From Rapidithrix thailandica (GTDB taxonomy: Bacteria; Bacteroidota; Bacteroidia; Cytophagales; Flammeovirgaceae), in assembly GCF_039710355.1 (NCBI RefSeq), contig NZ_JBDKWZ010000023.1:1-64000 (forward strand): DNA of 64,000 bases, read 5' to 3'. How positions within the stretch are numbered: the first letter of the stretch is position 1; each line of letters opens with the position of its first letter. Below, piece by piece: positions 9,694 through 18,240 of this stretch. A program made the translations under genes and the position numbers. Under the pieces are notes generated by a model. The model saw only the letters and a list, made by a program, of their open reading frames with translations. It had not been told where the DNA came from and made no database searches.

Positions 9694-9809
9694 TGTCTAA
9701 AAAGATAATATATAAACACTGGGGTTTGTACAGGAGCAATGAATTGCAAATCAAAAGCTTGTATTTCATAGCCTGTCTGGAATTTTATGCTCTTTTGACT
9801 TTTTAGACA
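9694..9809. repeat. Short element with 11-base terminal inverted repeats
   Basis: TGTCTAAAAAG (9694-9704) is repeated exactly in inverse as CTTTTTAGACA (9799-9809), enclosing about 95 bases without a convincing gene. Similar AGAGGCTGTC(C/T)-type ends occur once more at 48190-48205. The size and ends are those of a MITE or a decayed IS. It lies just after the cyclase gene and could also stop transcription from both sides. Confidence 0.5.
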
Positions 9810-9824
9810 ATTCCCCCCTTTCGG

Positions 9825-10169
9825 TTACAAAGAGGCAGAAGCTTGTTGAAGCAGGTTGGAAAGCAATGGGTAATCCACCTCCTGGCCTTCGGTAATGGTA
9901 GCGGTTTTTCGATCTGGACTTGACATGGATTTGAAAAGCCCTTCGATTTCATCAAGCCCACCGGCATTAAAAACCATAAAAGAAACCTTCTTTTTGGCTA
10001 CATGGATTACACAGGCATAAGAGCCATTCTTAAGGAAATGGGGTTTTCCGTATTGTATCCGTTCTTCAATGGAGGGGATGGTTTTCCGGATCATGTTACG
10101 CAATGATTCACAAATACTCACTTGCCAGCCCTCGTGTTTTTGAATGTATTCAGTGACTTCAGCATTCAT
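9825..10169 (-). CDS. DUF1801 (YdhG-like) domain protein
   Basis: A 114-residue cytoplasmic protein of the DUF1801 family, seen as the Y-GKPHF segment (around 39-44) and an iron-chaperone-like alpha/beta fold with the pattern CVIHVAKKKVSFMVF. Bacterial members resemble the frataxin-like fold of B. subtilis YdhG, but no function has been settled. It has no signal peptide or membrane segment. It is transcribed leftward behind the VOC gene, about 90 bases away, so the two may share a transcript. Confidence 0.8.
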   Translation of the reverse strand: MNAEVTEYIQKHEGWQVSICESLRNMIRKTIPSIEERIQYGKPHFLKNGSYACVIHVAKKKVSFMVFNAGGLDEIEGLFKSMSSPDRKTATITEGQEVDYPLLSNLLQQASASL

Positions 10170-10259
10170 CTTCGGTTGATTTAAAGTTTAAGCAAAAAAT
10201 ATTGTTTTGGGCATTCTTTTCTCTTACTCCCCCACATTAACCGGATGGTGTAAATGCTC

Positions 10260-10760
10260 TTACCCTTGTGCATAAGCCTCTTTCAATTTATGGATATCAA
10301 GTTTGTCCATTTGAAGCATCGCCTGCATGGCCTTTCGCGACTTTTCAGCATCTTCACCATGAATCAACTCATTCAAACCGTTGGGCACCACTTGCCAGGA
10401 TACTCCGTATTTGTCTTTCAACCAGCCACAACGTTGCTTTTCTCCTCCTTCGGAAAGCTGTTCCCACATTTCATCGGTTTCCTCCTGTGTTTCACATTTG
10501 ATAAAAAAGGAAATTGCTTCCGAAAAGGTAAATTGAGGTCCTCCGTTCAAAGCCATAAATTCTTGTCCGTTGAGGTAAAAAGTGATCGACATCACTGCTC
10601 CTTCCGGTATTCCGGATACTTCTGCCGCCTCTTTTCCATAGCGACTGATGCTTCCGATTTTTGAGTTTTTAAAAATAGAAGTATAATAATTTACGGCCTC
10701 TTCGGCATTGCCATCGAACCATAAAAAAGGGCTGATTTTCTGTGAAATTGCGTGTTCCAT
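10260..10760 (-). CDS. VOC superfamily protein, PhnB-like
   Basis: A 166-residue vicinal-oxygen-chelate fold protein of the PhnB/3-demethylubiquinone-methyltransferase-like group. It shows the signature start ISPFLWFDGNAEEAVNYYTSIF, the central MALNGGP and the end segment DKYGVSWQVVPNGL. The frame is open further upstream to 10871, but the start at 10760 (MEHAISQK) is preceded by GGAAGA and matches the family's N-terminus, while the extra residues do not. Catalytic function in this group is unknown; members bind small molecules or metals. It is followed by the DUF1801 gene in the same direction. Confidence 0.85.
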   Translation of the reverse strand: MEHAISQKISPFLWFDGNAEEAVNYYTSIFKNSKIGSISRYGKEAAEVSGIPEGAVMSITFYLNGQEFMALNGGPQFTFSEAISFFIKCETQEETDEMWEQLSEGGEKQRCGWLKDKYGVSWQVVPNGLNELIHGEDAEKSRKAMQAMLQMDKLDIHKLKEAYAQG

Positions 10761-10931
10761 TCTTCCAAGGTTTTTAAGAGTTTGATTGTAAAATTGATAC
10801 CACAAATTTACTCCCTTACTTCTTACCTTAGAAGGTGCAAAAACGACATTTTGAAGGGCAAAATACGACATTATAAAAACCCGGTTTCATTCCCAAGGAA
10901 TATTTCACGGCAACGTCCCCTGTAAAAAAAA

Positions 10932-11405
10932 TCAAAACAGGTTGAATGCCCTGAAATTAGGTCTACTCGTCAAGGGAGAAAAAGCCCATGGAATATTCAA
11001 TAATATAAACAGTAAACCGGCTGTAAACCAAAGTGCCATGGTTTTAAACTTTTCTTTGTCTGCGGCTTTCCGTTTGGCTTTGGCCGAACCTATCGTAATG
11101 ATCAGAATGGCGATAAACATCATGGAGCTGTGTTCCATTCCGAAAAAGCGGATTTCCCTTTGATGGACCGCTTCGCCAAAGTTCTGAAAAAAGTAGGTGA
11201 TTAAGGGACTGATAAAATACAACCACAGGCCGATAAGTAACTGTATATGGGCAATAGTAACAGTCGTATGCCTAACGGTATTGTCAAATTCAGAAAAGGT
11301 ACTTTGAGAAACCCATCCCTTGTAAGCCCGGTAAAGAGCAAAACATAAACTGGCCAAAACCAACCAACGAACAATCGAATGAGTTGCTAACAATGTTGCA
11401 TACAT
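10932..11405 (-). CDS. Four-helix integral membrane protein, cytochrome b-like, function unknown
   Basis: A 157-residue protein with four predicted membrane helices (about 7-24, 49-70, 88-107, 122-142). The N-terminus THSIVRWLVLASLCFALYRA matches a Bacteroidota family often labelled cytochrome b-like. Histidines at 9, 46, 53 and 91 lie in or near helices and could be haem or metal ligands, but this is inference. It is a monocistronic leftward gene between a VOC protein and a family-2 repeat. No substrate or partner is indicated. Confidence 0.7.
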   Translation of the reverse strand: MYATLLATHSIVRWLVLASLCFALYRAYKGWVSQSTFSEFDNTVRHTTVTIAHIQLLIGLWLYFISPLITYFFQNFGEAVHQREIRFFGMEHSSMMFIAILIITIGSAKAKRKAADKEKFKTMALWFTAGLLFILLNIPWAFSPLTSRPNFRAFNLF

Positions 11406-11548
11406 ATCACAAATATTTAACTTCGGAAACTAGAATTCACAAGAAAGGCCAAAGATAGGTATTAGAGCACTCCGCGCTCGTTTAACAATCATTTTTATAG
11501 ACAAAAATAGTGCGTTTGGGAATTTTCAGCGTTGCTCCTTATTTAATT

Positions 11549-11722
11549 TATGAAGTGAATTAAACTCTTTCTTTTTCCGAAAAAATGTTTCAAAAAGGCC
11601 TCCTCTGTCTTACTTTTTTCAACAATAGCGTTGGCTATTCTCTTCAAAAAGTACCTTGATGAGCCGATTTTGATTCCATCTTCGGTCAAAAACTATACGT
11701 TTAAATCACTTCTATATCAAAA
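11549..11722 (+). repeat. MITE-like repeat, family 2, copy 1
   Basis: A 174-base element that starts TGAAGTGAATTAA and ends TTTAAATCACTTCTATATCAAA, so its ends are inverted repeats of TGAAGTG(G)..TTAA. It is strongly similar along its length to 21293-21465 and 50751-50926, with shared blocks such as AATGTTTCAAAAA, CTTGATGAGCCGA and TTCGGTCAAAAAC. This copy is the most diverged. It lies downstream of the fucosidase gene. Confidence 0.75.
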
Positions 11723-11747
11723 AAAGCCCTCCCGGAGGAAGGCTTTT
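11722..11747 (-). terminator. Rho-independent terminator of the fucosidase gene
   Basis: AAAAGCC (11722-11728) pairs with GGCTTTT (11741-11747) around a GC-rich CTCC/GGAGG core. On the minus strand the hairpin is followed by a run of T. It lies 26 bases past the fucosidase stop codon. The symmetrical A/T arms suggest it could work from both directions. Confidence 0.75.
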
Positions 11748-11772
11748 CAATACATTTTTAACTCGTGAATTA

Positions 11773-14022
11773 CTACCTGGTAATTACCCCAAGCTCGGCC
11801 ACACAGGCCCAGGCTTTTCCATCCACTTCCTTAAGCGTACGGAAACGGATAAATTGTCCTTTCACAGGTTTTTCAAAACGGATTTCTTGCAACATGGGGT
11901 TGTTTTTGATATTGTCAAAACTTCCTTTTGCAATAGCTTTGCCCCAGTTTTTTCCATCTTCACTTACGTAAAATTCAAATTCTTGTACCGTTCCACTGAT
12001 GTTTCGATCGGTACGTGGCTGATAGGTAAAACCCTTTAAATCAGTTTTTTGCCCTAAGTCCACGGTAATTTCATGCGGGTGCCCTTCGGTGTTACCGTCC
12101 CAGGGCGTATGCCAATAGGTGGAAGGATTGCCATCAATGGCTTTGTCCCCTCCGTAATTTTTCACGGCTTCATCCGTAGCGACCAACTTCCAGTTACCTT
12201 TGCTGATATCAAACGATTTTTCGATCAGCTCACTGGCTTGGGCAGCCCCTTCTCCAATGAATGCCCGGGCTTTTACAACTCCTCCTTCCTTTAAGACAAA
12301 AGGTTGGGTATAACGGGTAGAGGCAGTAGTAGGCTCGGAACCGTCCAGGGTATAATAAATAATCGGGTCCGGTGTTTGGCAAGCGATGTGCACCTGCCCT
12401 TCTTTCGAACGGGTAATCTGCGGGTCGCTAAGAATTTCAGGCCCTTTGTACAAACCGATATTGGCCAAGGTAGGGGTCGCCCGGCTGGCAAGGATCTTCA
12501 CCCGTACTTTGCCGGTTGTCACCATTGGGAAGCGTAAAATCCGTTTGTAACCCACCACGGTATACCCGGCAATTTTCTGCCATTGCCCGTCCAGTTGTGC
12601 TTCTACTTCAAACTCTCCGATGCGTTGCCCGTGGTTTTTGATGTCTTCTTGCAATACGAGCCGGTTAAAGGTCTTCTCTCCGTTCAAGTCCAGTTCAATA
12701 GTAGCTTGGGCTTGTGCCGGCTGCCAGCTGGTTTCCAAATTACCATCCAATGCATTTTCAGCCGGATGTCCTTCCATCGTAGTTTCACTTTTCGCTTTGG
12801 CATCAGCAGCCAGGTTATGCGCAAATGTTTCCTTCACAATCCGCCCTACCTCTCTCAAGCGTTCCGCATCTTTGTCCGGGATCAGGCCCCTTCGGTCAGG
12901 CGTAAGGTTTAGCAGAAAGACCGTATTTCCCCCTACCGAGCGGTACCAGGTATCCAACAATTCATTCACGGTTTTTACATACTGCTCCTCATCCCGGTAA
13001 AACCAACCGTGGCGAATGGAGGTATTGGTTTCGGCCGGATACCAGTACAGGTATTTACCCTCCTTCACTTTGGCGTCACTGCCCAGGTCTTCCTGGGTCA
13101 TGTCCGGCCAATTGCCTTCTTCCGGCTTGTTCGGGAAAGGAATCACACTCCATTCGTCTTTCCTTGTGTGCCCGGCTTCGTTACCACACCAGCGTACATC
13201 CGGTCCTTTGATCGCAATGACGGCATTGGGTTGCAGTTTGCGGATCATATCGTACCAGGCCTCGTAGTTATAAGTCTGTCCGGTACCGGGTTTGGGATTG
13301 GCCCCGTCAAACCACAACTCCGAAATTTCCCCGTATTCGGTTAGCGTTTCATAAAGCTGGTTCATAAAATAGGTATCGTAGTCAGTCAGTTCGTATTCGA
13401 AAACCCGCTCCACGGATTTTTGGTGGTCCGGATCGGAAGGGATTTTGGTCAGCTTTCGTTCGGAACCATTGCCATAAAGCCCTCCTTCCCGTTCAATTTC
13501 GTGCAAGTCGGCCGGAGAAAGGTACACGCCTAACTTGATACCTTCATCCTGACAAGCTTCGGAAAGCTCCTTCATTACATCCCCTTGACCGTCTTTCCAG
13601 GGGCTGTTTTTTACCGAATGCTCTGTATAGCGGCTGGGCCAAAGACAGAAGCCATCGTGATGCTTGGCCGTAATCATGGCCATTTTCATCCCGGCGTCCT
13701 TCATCACACTCACCCACTGACGGGTGTCCAGTTCGGAGGGGTTAAAAAGAGAAGGGCCTTCTTTGCCGCTGCCCCATTCCACCCCGGTAAAGGTATTGAC
13801 CCCAAAGTGTAAAAAGGCAATGAATTCGTGTTTTTGCCAGGCATATTGCCTTTCGGTGGGTACTACCCGGGCCGCCTTTTGGAGAATAGCCTCAGGGCTA
13901 TCCCCTTCTTCAATTTTAATTAAGTTGCTTGTTTCCGTTTTTTGTTCTTTTACCGGAGGCTGGCAGGCCATCCCCCAGAGTAGCATAATGAATGCAAGAC
14001 AAGTAGTTAGTGATCGATTCAT
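11773..14022 (-). CDS. GH29 alpha-L-fucosidase lipoprotein with C-terminal F5/8-type domains
   Basis: A secreted exo-enzyme removing alpha-L-fucose from glycans. From the chosen start (14022, MNRSLTTCLAF) a signal peptide ends in the lipobox GMAC (Cys20). The earlier in-frame starts at 14031 and 14091 add residues before the signal peptide and are not preferred. The GH29 barrel follows, with AMITAKHHDGFCLWPS and the nucleophile in ELWFDGANP (Asp239). After it come two regions of F5/8 type C (discoidin-like) sequence, about 410-530 and 600-748, with a chitobiase-type linker (DPIIYYTLDGSEPT) between them. The product is 749 residues. It has its own terminator and a LacI-type palindrome upstream. 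It could act on fucoidan or host glycans. Confidence 0.93.
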   Translation of the reverse strand: MNRSLTTCLAFIMLLWGMACQPPVKEQKTETSNLIKIEEGDSPEAILQKAARVVPTERQYAWQKHEFIAFLHFGVNTFTGVEWGSGKEGPSLFNPSELDTRQWVSVMKDAGMKMAMITAKHHDGFCLWPSRYTEHSVKNSPWKDGQGDVMKELSEACQDEGIKLGVYLSPADLHEIEREGGLYGNGSERKLTKIPSDPDHQKSVERVFEYELTDYDTYFMNQLYETLTEYGEISELWFDGANPKPGTGQTYNYEAWYDMIRKLQPNAVIAIKGPDVRWCGNEAGHTRKDEWSVIPFPNKPEEGNWPDMTQEDLGSDAKVKEGKYLYWYPAETNTSIRHGWFYRDEEQYVKTVNELLDTWYRSVGGNTVFLLNLTPDRRGLIPDKDAERLREVGRIVKETFAHNLAADAKAKSETTMEGHPAENALDGNLETSWQPAQAQATIELDLNGEKTFNRLVLQEDIKNHGQRIGEFEVEAQLDGQWQKIAGYTVVGYKRILRFPMVTTGKVRVKILASRATPTLANIGLYKGPEILSDPQITRSKEGQVHIACQTPDPIIYYTLDGSEPTTASTRYTQPFVLKEGGVVKARAFIGEGAAQASELIEKSFDISKGNWKLVATDEAVKNYGGDKAIDGNPSTYWHTPWDGNTEGHPHEITVDLGQKTDLKGFTYQPRTDRNISGTVQEFEFYVSEDGKNWGKAIAKGSFDNIKNNPMLQEIRFEKPVKGQFIRFRTLKEVDGKAWACVAELGVITR

Positions 14023-14156
14023 ATTTATCATGTTTGGATTGAATACCAAAGCTAGTGAAATTTCTCGGAAGCGCGCTTTTGTGACTTTCATGAGAAAACG
14101 AACACATAATACCTTTCAAATCAACACTTTGCATAAGGTCTTCTTAGCAAATTCCT

Positions 14157-14168
14157 GCAAACGTTTGC
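14157..14168. promoter_or_regulatory. Candidate LacI/GalR-type operator upstream of the fucosidase gene
   Basis: GCAAACGTTTGC is a perfect 12-base palindrome with the central CG typical of LacI-family operators. It sits 135 bases before the fucosidase start and about 180 bases before the predicted promoter of the oppositely oriented ferritin-like/oxidase operon. No LacI-type gene is in the window, so the regulator would have to be elsewhere. Fucosidase control is the simpler reading. Confidence 0.4.
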
Positions 14169-14344
14169 CTGAAAAGTATGAGAAAGAAAGCACTTTATGA
14201 GTAGTGAGGAAATAATAAATACTCCCGGGTTTGCTCCAGGCCCGGCAACTACATCTTTCACCGGGAGGCTAAGAAACGTTTGAATAAGCAAGAATAACTT
14301 TAAAATATATACCCATATGGCAGTATCAAAAATATTTAAGAATC

Positions 14345-14374
14345 TTTGATAGTTTTTAAAAATTACGTACTTTG
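14345..14374 (+). promoter_or_regulatory. Predicted promoter of the ferritin-like/LodA-like operon
   Basis: TTTG (14345-14348) and TACTTTG (14368-14374) are separated by 19 bases, close to the Bacteroidota TTTG-N19-TAnnTTTG arrangement. The start of transcription would be near 14381, leaving a leader of about 125 bases. No other good candidate precedes the four-gene operon. Confidence 0.45.
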
Positions 14375-14507
14375 AGGTAAGGGTATTTTTTAGTGGAGCT
14401 AAACAAGCATCAAAAAGAGAAAGTGTTGAATAACCCACCGGAAAGCCTTCATGATGGGATAGGAGTTTTGGCAATAAACAAATTAACATCAATTAAACGA
14501 TAAAGCC

Positions 14508-15944
14508 ATGCAATCTAATTACTTAAGACACCTCGGTCATATTATCGACCAGAAGAAAAGAGCTCAGCGGATGAAATTGCTTACCGCTATTGAGCAACCT
14601 ACAATCCCTCCGGAATTCAACCCGAAAGACTATCTCAGTTTTTTAATTCACGTAGATGCCGAGTTGGAACACGGATTAATGGTACAATACCTCTATGCAG
14701 CCTACAGTATGGGTGGAGACCAAATTGAAGAAAAGGACCGTGAAAAAGTAAAGCGTTGGCAGGAAATTATTTTGGGCATTGCCAAAGAGGAAATGGGCCA
14801 CTTTGTTTCGGTTCAAAACGTGCTAAAGGTAATTGGTGCCCCTTTGAACTTCGGCCGGCAGGATTTTCCATGGGACTCCAAGCTCTATCCCTTCGAATTT
14901 TGTCTGGAACCATTTACACTTAACTCCCTGGCCAAATACGTTTATGCCGAGTCACCGGAAGGCTGGATTGAACCTAGCCCGGACGATGATCAAGAGACAT
15001 TGGAAATAAAGCAGGAAATCAGAAACGTACTGCAAGATACGGAACATGGTGATCCTGTGGGTGTCATATTCGCAGAGGTTCTTAGTATTATCAAGGACCC
15101 TAAACTCATCCCCGATAATGTCTTTCTGCCGGAAACCTACCCCCTTCAGGCGAAATTTGACGAATGGGGAAGAGGCTATAAAGGCGGGGCGCGTGGAAAC
15201 AGTACTCTGGGTAACCCCAAAGGTGCACCGGATGTATTGGTAGCTCCTTTAAGCTCCCGTTCGGATACGGTTGCTGCCCTCGAAGCCATTGCCGAACAGG
15301 GTGAAGCCACATCCGGTGAAGAGAATGAGTTATCCCATTTTGAAAGGTTTTTGGGTATTTACAAAGAATTGAGAACAATGCCGGTCGACTTTTCCCCTTC
15401 CAGAAATGTTGCCTTCAATCCCACCATTGCCGAGGGAGTTGCCGACCCTTCCATTGACCCCTCGGAAGGAGAAACAAGTGATCAGCGAAGAGACATTATC
15501 GAAAACCCTCTGGCACAAACCTGGGCCAATCTCTTCAATGTGCGCTACAGGATGTTACTTACTTTATTAAAACATAGCTTTCTGTTAGATGACGGATTCA
15601 ATTATTCAGGTGCTTATTCTCCAAGAGGGACTATTATCCACTCTACCTTCGGAGAAATGTACAACTTAAGGAGTATAGCCAATGTGCTGGTAAAACTTCC
15701 GATAAGCACAGGTTCCGATATCATGGCAGGCCCTCCCTTCCTGATTCCCTACACGATAGATTTACCCTCCAGTGAGGCAAGCCGATGGAGAGTCCATCAG
15801 GATTTACTGGAAGCCTCAGGTGCACTCATTGAAGTGTTGCTTCAGTCTGGTGATGAATCCAACCACAAATATTTGTACTCCTTAAGGGAGGCGGATAAGC
15901 AATTGAACAACATTGCTGAAAAAATAACTGCTGTACCTGCTTAA
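14508..15944 (+). CDS. Ferritin-like domain protein, VioB/iminophenylpyruvate-dimer-synthase type
   Basis: A 478-residue soluble protein. Residues about 38-250 match the ferritin-like domain described for VioB/StaD-type enzymes, which couple or oxidise amino-acid-derived imines. Likely metal ligands are in AELEHGLMVQYLY (Glu52/Glu54, His55) and KEEMGHF (Glu95, His98). A second acidic helix is GVIFAEVLSII (Glu190). The C-terminal half (about 340-460) has the family's HSTFGEMYNLR and GPPFLIPYT segments. It is the first gene of a tight operon, 22 bases before the LodA-like gene, and has no signal peptide. It may act on the oxidase's product or help maturation; neither is shown. A dioxygen-using diiron or mononuclear iron site is inference. 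Confidence 0.8.
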   Translation: MQSNYLRHLGHIIDQKKRAQRMKLLTAIEQPTIPPEFNPKDYLSFLIHVDAELEHGLMVQYLYAAYSMGGDQIEEKDREKVKRWQEIILGIAKEEMGHFVSVQNVLKVIGAPLNFGRQDFPWDSKLYPFEFCLEPFTLNSLAKYVYAESPEGWIEPSPDDDQETLEIKQEIRNVLQDTEHGDPVGVIFAEVLSIIKDPKLIPDNVFLPETYPLQAKFDEWGRGYKGGARGNSTLGNPKGAPDVLVAPLSSRSDTVAALEAIAEQGEATSGEENELSHFERFLGIYKELRTMPVDFSPSRNVAFNPTIAEGVADPSIDPSEGETSDQRRDIIENPLAQTWANLFNVRYRMLLTLLKHSFLLDDGFNYSGAYSPRGTIIHSTFGEMYNLRSIANVLVKLPISTGSDIMAGPPFLIPYTIDLPSSEASRWRVHQDLLEASGALIEVLLQSGDESNHKYLYSLREADKQLNNIAEKITAVPA

Positions 15945-15966
15945 CGAACTTTTTAAAACTGAGCAT

Positions 15967-18240
15967 ATGAAAATCATAGATATAAGAATTTTGCCTCCAA
16001 TGGCTATTGGAAGACTAGGCTCTTCAGAAATACCAATGGCCGCATTTAACCTGAAGGTAATGGAAGATAAGCCGCTCGATTTCCGGCAAATCGTCCCCAA
16101 AGAGTCGCTGCAAGTTGACCCGAATACAGGTGTCATAACTAGCTATCAGGAAGAAAACATCATCTTCAAAGATGCCGAGAACATCAATGACAAAAACGGA
16201 AAAATCCGCCCGGTGGCGCCATTCTTAGAAGTTTTTGCCATTACAGATGAAAATCCGGGTATGCTGGTCCCTTTAACCTTAGGCTTGCTGGAACAGGCCG
16301 GCTTATCCGTCAATGACATTTCATGGAATGTGCATGTAGGTAATATTAAAATATACAGAAGGACCCAAAATGAAGACGACAAAATCAGTGCTGAACTGAC
16401 TGACATTACCACTCATGAACGCAAGCCACTGCTAGGCTTTTGTAATAATTTTCGAGAAGGGAAAACCCTTCCTTTAGGGCATATACAATTTATTCAGCCA
16501 ACGGAAGAGTTTCCGGAGATCAGGCTTCGCTACACTCCCGGACCGGGGAAGGTGTACGGAACCAGAAAAGATAGAATTGAATCTGCCGGGGCAGAACCTA
16601 CACCAGATCCTGTGTATCAATATTACGGAGAAGATTTCCTTCTTTATAATGAATCCGGTGACTGGTTAAACTATAAGGAAAAGGGAATCCCCAATCCAAT
16701 GTATACTAACCCGGCTCAAATATTTGCAGGCTATTACATAGACGAAACCCAGGAGCAGGTAAGCTGGGGATACCTGGACGATGAATGTGATGGATTTGCT
16801 TCGGTACATTTAAAAAATTACGATGGAGAAGTACTGAAAGCCAGAGCCCATATCAGTGCCGGGCCACCGGCCTTTGCACCGGATACCTTGCCTGTAAGAG
16901 TGGTAACCGATGAATTGGAGCAAATCCTTTTGGGGCCGGAAGTAGATCAGGAAGTGCCTATTGAAGATGCCGAAGAAATTATCAGACGTGCACTGGAAAC
17001 CGTACGTTTAATGAATACGGCCATCATGAACGGAAATCTTTACGATGGCCAGTCCAATGTAGCCAGTACTATGGTGAGGCAGGATACTAACGACTTCGGA
17101 AGGCTATATGAACCCATCATGGCTACTTCGTTGGTGGATAATTTGGCCGTAAGAGCGATTCACGAGCGCGTGTATAATGGCATAAGCACCGGAGCTACCC
17201 CCTGGTTTGAAAATGCCTTGCGCAGACCGAATAAAATAGGCAACCTCTCTAACGAAGAGCGCAGAAAAATGCCTGCTTTAATGAGGGGGGCCGATGGAAG
17301 GGCTTTATGCTTTACTCACCGGCAAATCAATACTATCATCAGATGTGCCGCTTCGGCCATGTTTAGCAATGCCAGTAAAAAACTGGACATAGACGAGGGC
17401 AGCCCCATGGCAGTCAATGACCTGAGTGGTCAGCTGCATTACCGGGGCAAAGGAAACCCCTTCTCCATTTTACCCAGAACCGCTATCTCCAATTGCTTTC
17501 CGGGCTTGGAGTTCGATTTCCGGAACCTGTGGCGCAGGGCATTTGTAGGGCTTACCTTAATAGAGAACAACAACTATGTGTTAGAGGGGGAAGGTGAACT
17601 CAGCGACCTGCAATATCACCGCTTAGTAGGTATTGACGGAGAGCCCACTATGGTACTCACTTCCGGGCCAACCTTCCCGAATGGCGGTAACAATACTACC
17701 TTAATCACCACCGACAATCCTAATGGAGTCTCCTTTATGGAATGGTCAAACAACCTGGCCAAAGTATTGCAAAAGCAAGGCGAAGAAGTGGACTGTTATT
17801 TTACCAGATGGGAAGAGAAAACAGAAGTGGTGGTGACCAAAGAGGAACTAAACGATACGAATGAAAAACTCATCAAGAGAAGATTAAAAGTAAATACTTT
17901 TTTTGAGAAAGACAGTGCGGAGTTTACAGACAGTATCGTTCTGCCCGGTGAATTAACCCAAGGCTTATGTGCCCCATGGCAAAATGACTACCGCGAATGT
18001 GCCTGTTACTATTGGGCAGCCAGCCGTCCTGATTATGTAAACGTAGAGCCCGGTGAAAATGGGCTTAGTAAAGGAGACAACTGGATGGCTAAGGAAAGAA
18101 GTGGCAACTATATTCCTGACAACCGCACCGACAGCCGGTTGGTTACCTACGATGATCTTTTTAAAGATTGGGAAGGTGAACTCAACTTTATCGTAAAAGG
18201 TAAAGATGCCTTAGATTCAAATGGAGATCTAGATCTATGA
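15967..18240 (+). CDS. LodA/GoxA-like quinoprotein amino-acid oxidase (CTQ type)
   Basis: A 757-residue homologue of LodA (lysine epsilon-oxidase) and GoxA (glycine oxidase). These use a cysteine tryptophylquinone cofactor made from their own Cys and Trp to release H2O2, ammonia and an aldehyde or oxo acid. Family signatures are the N-terminal PPMAIGRLGSSE, NCFPGLEFDFRNLWRR (509-524) and APWQNDYREC (669-678). Asp674 and Cys678 have the four-residue spacing I recall for the cofactor Asp and Cys of LodA and GoxA. Trp683, Trp706 and Trp735 are candidates for the partner Trp; an alignment is needed to choose. No signal peptide is seen. The stop codon overlaps the start of the radical SAM gene by four bases (ATGA), so the two are probably translationally coupled. 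The substrate is unknown. Confidence 0.85.
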   Translation: MKIIDIRILPPMAIGRLGSSEIPMAAFNLKVMEDKPLDFRQIVPKESLQVDPNTGVITSYQEENIIFKDAENINDKNGKIRPVAPFLEVFAITDENPGMLVPLTLGLLEQAGLSVNDISWNVHVGNIKIYRRTQNEDDKISAELTDITTHERKPLLGFCNNFREGKTLPLGHIQFIQPTEEFPEIRLRYTPGPGKVYGTRKDRIESAGAEPTPDPVYQYYGEDFLLYNESGDWLNYKEKGIPNPMYTNPAQIFAGYYIDETQEQVSWGYLDDECDGFASVHLKNYDGEVLKARAHISAGPPAFAPDTLPVRVVTDELEQILLGPEVDQEVPIEDAEEIIRRALETVRLMNTAIMNGNLYDGQSNVASTMVRQDTNDFGRLYEPIMATSLVDNLAVRAIHERVYNGISTGATPWFENALRRPNKIGNLSNEERRKMPALMRGADGRALCFTHRQINTIIRCAASAMFSNASKKLDIDEGSPMAVNDLSGQLHYRGKGNPFSILPRTAISNCFPGLEFDFRNLWRRAFVGLTLIENNNYVLEGEGELSDLQYHRLVGIDGEPTMVLTSGPTFPNGGNNTTLITTDNPNGVSFMEWSNNLAKVLQKQGEEVDCYFTRWEEKTEVVVTKEELNDTNEKLIKRRLKVNTFFEKDSAEFTDSIVLPGELTQGLCAPWQNDYRECACYYWAASRPDYVNVEPGENGLSKGDNWMAKERSGNYIPDNRTDSRLVTYDDLFKDWEGELNFIVKGKDALDSNGDLDL

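Noticed and set aside
14222..14267. GC-rich inverted repeat CTCCCGG/CCGGGAG considered as a riboswitch or terminator
   Set aside because: No known riboswitch core could be matched on either strand, and it lies upstream of both flanking genes, not after them.
14121..14492. Minus-strand open frame of 123 codons upstream of the ferritin-like gene
   Set aside because: It runs across the predicted promoter and the LacI-type palindrome, has no family resemblance, and its composition is that of noncoding DNA.
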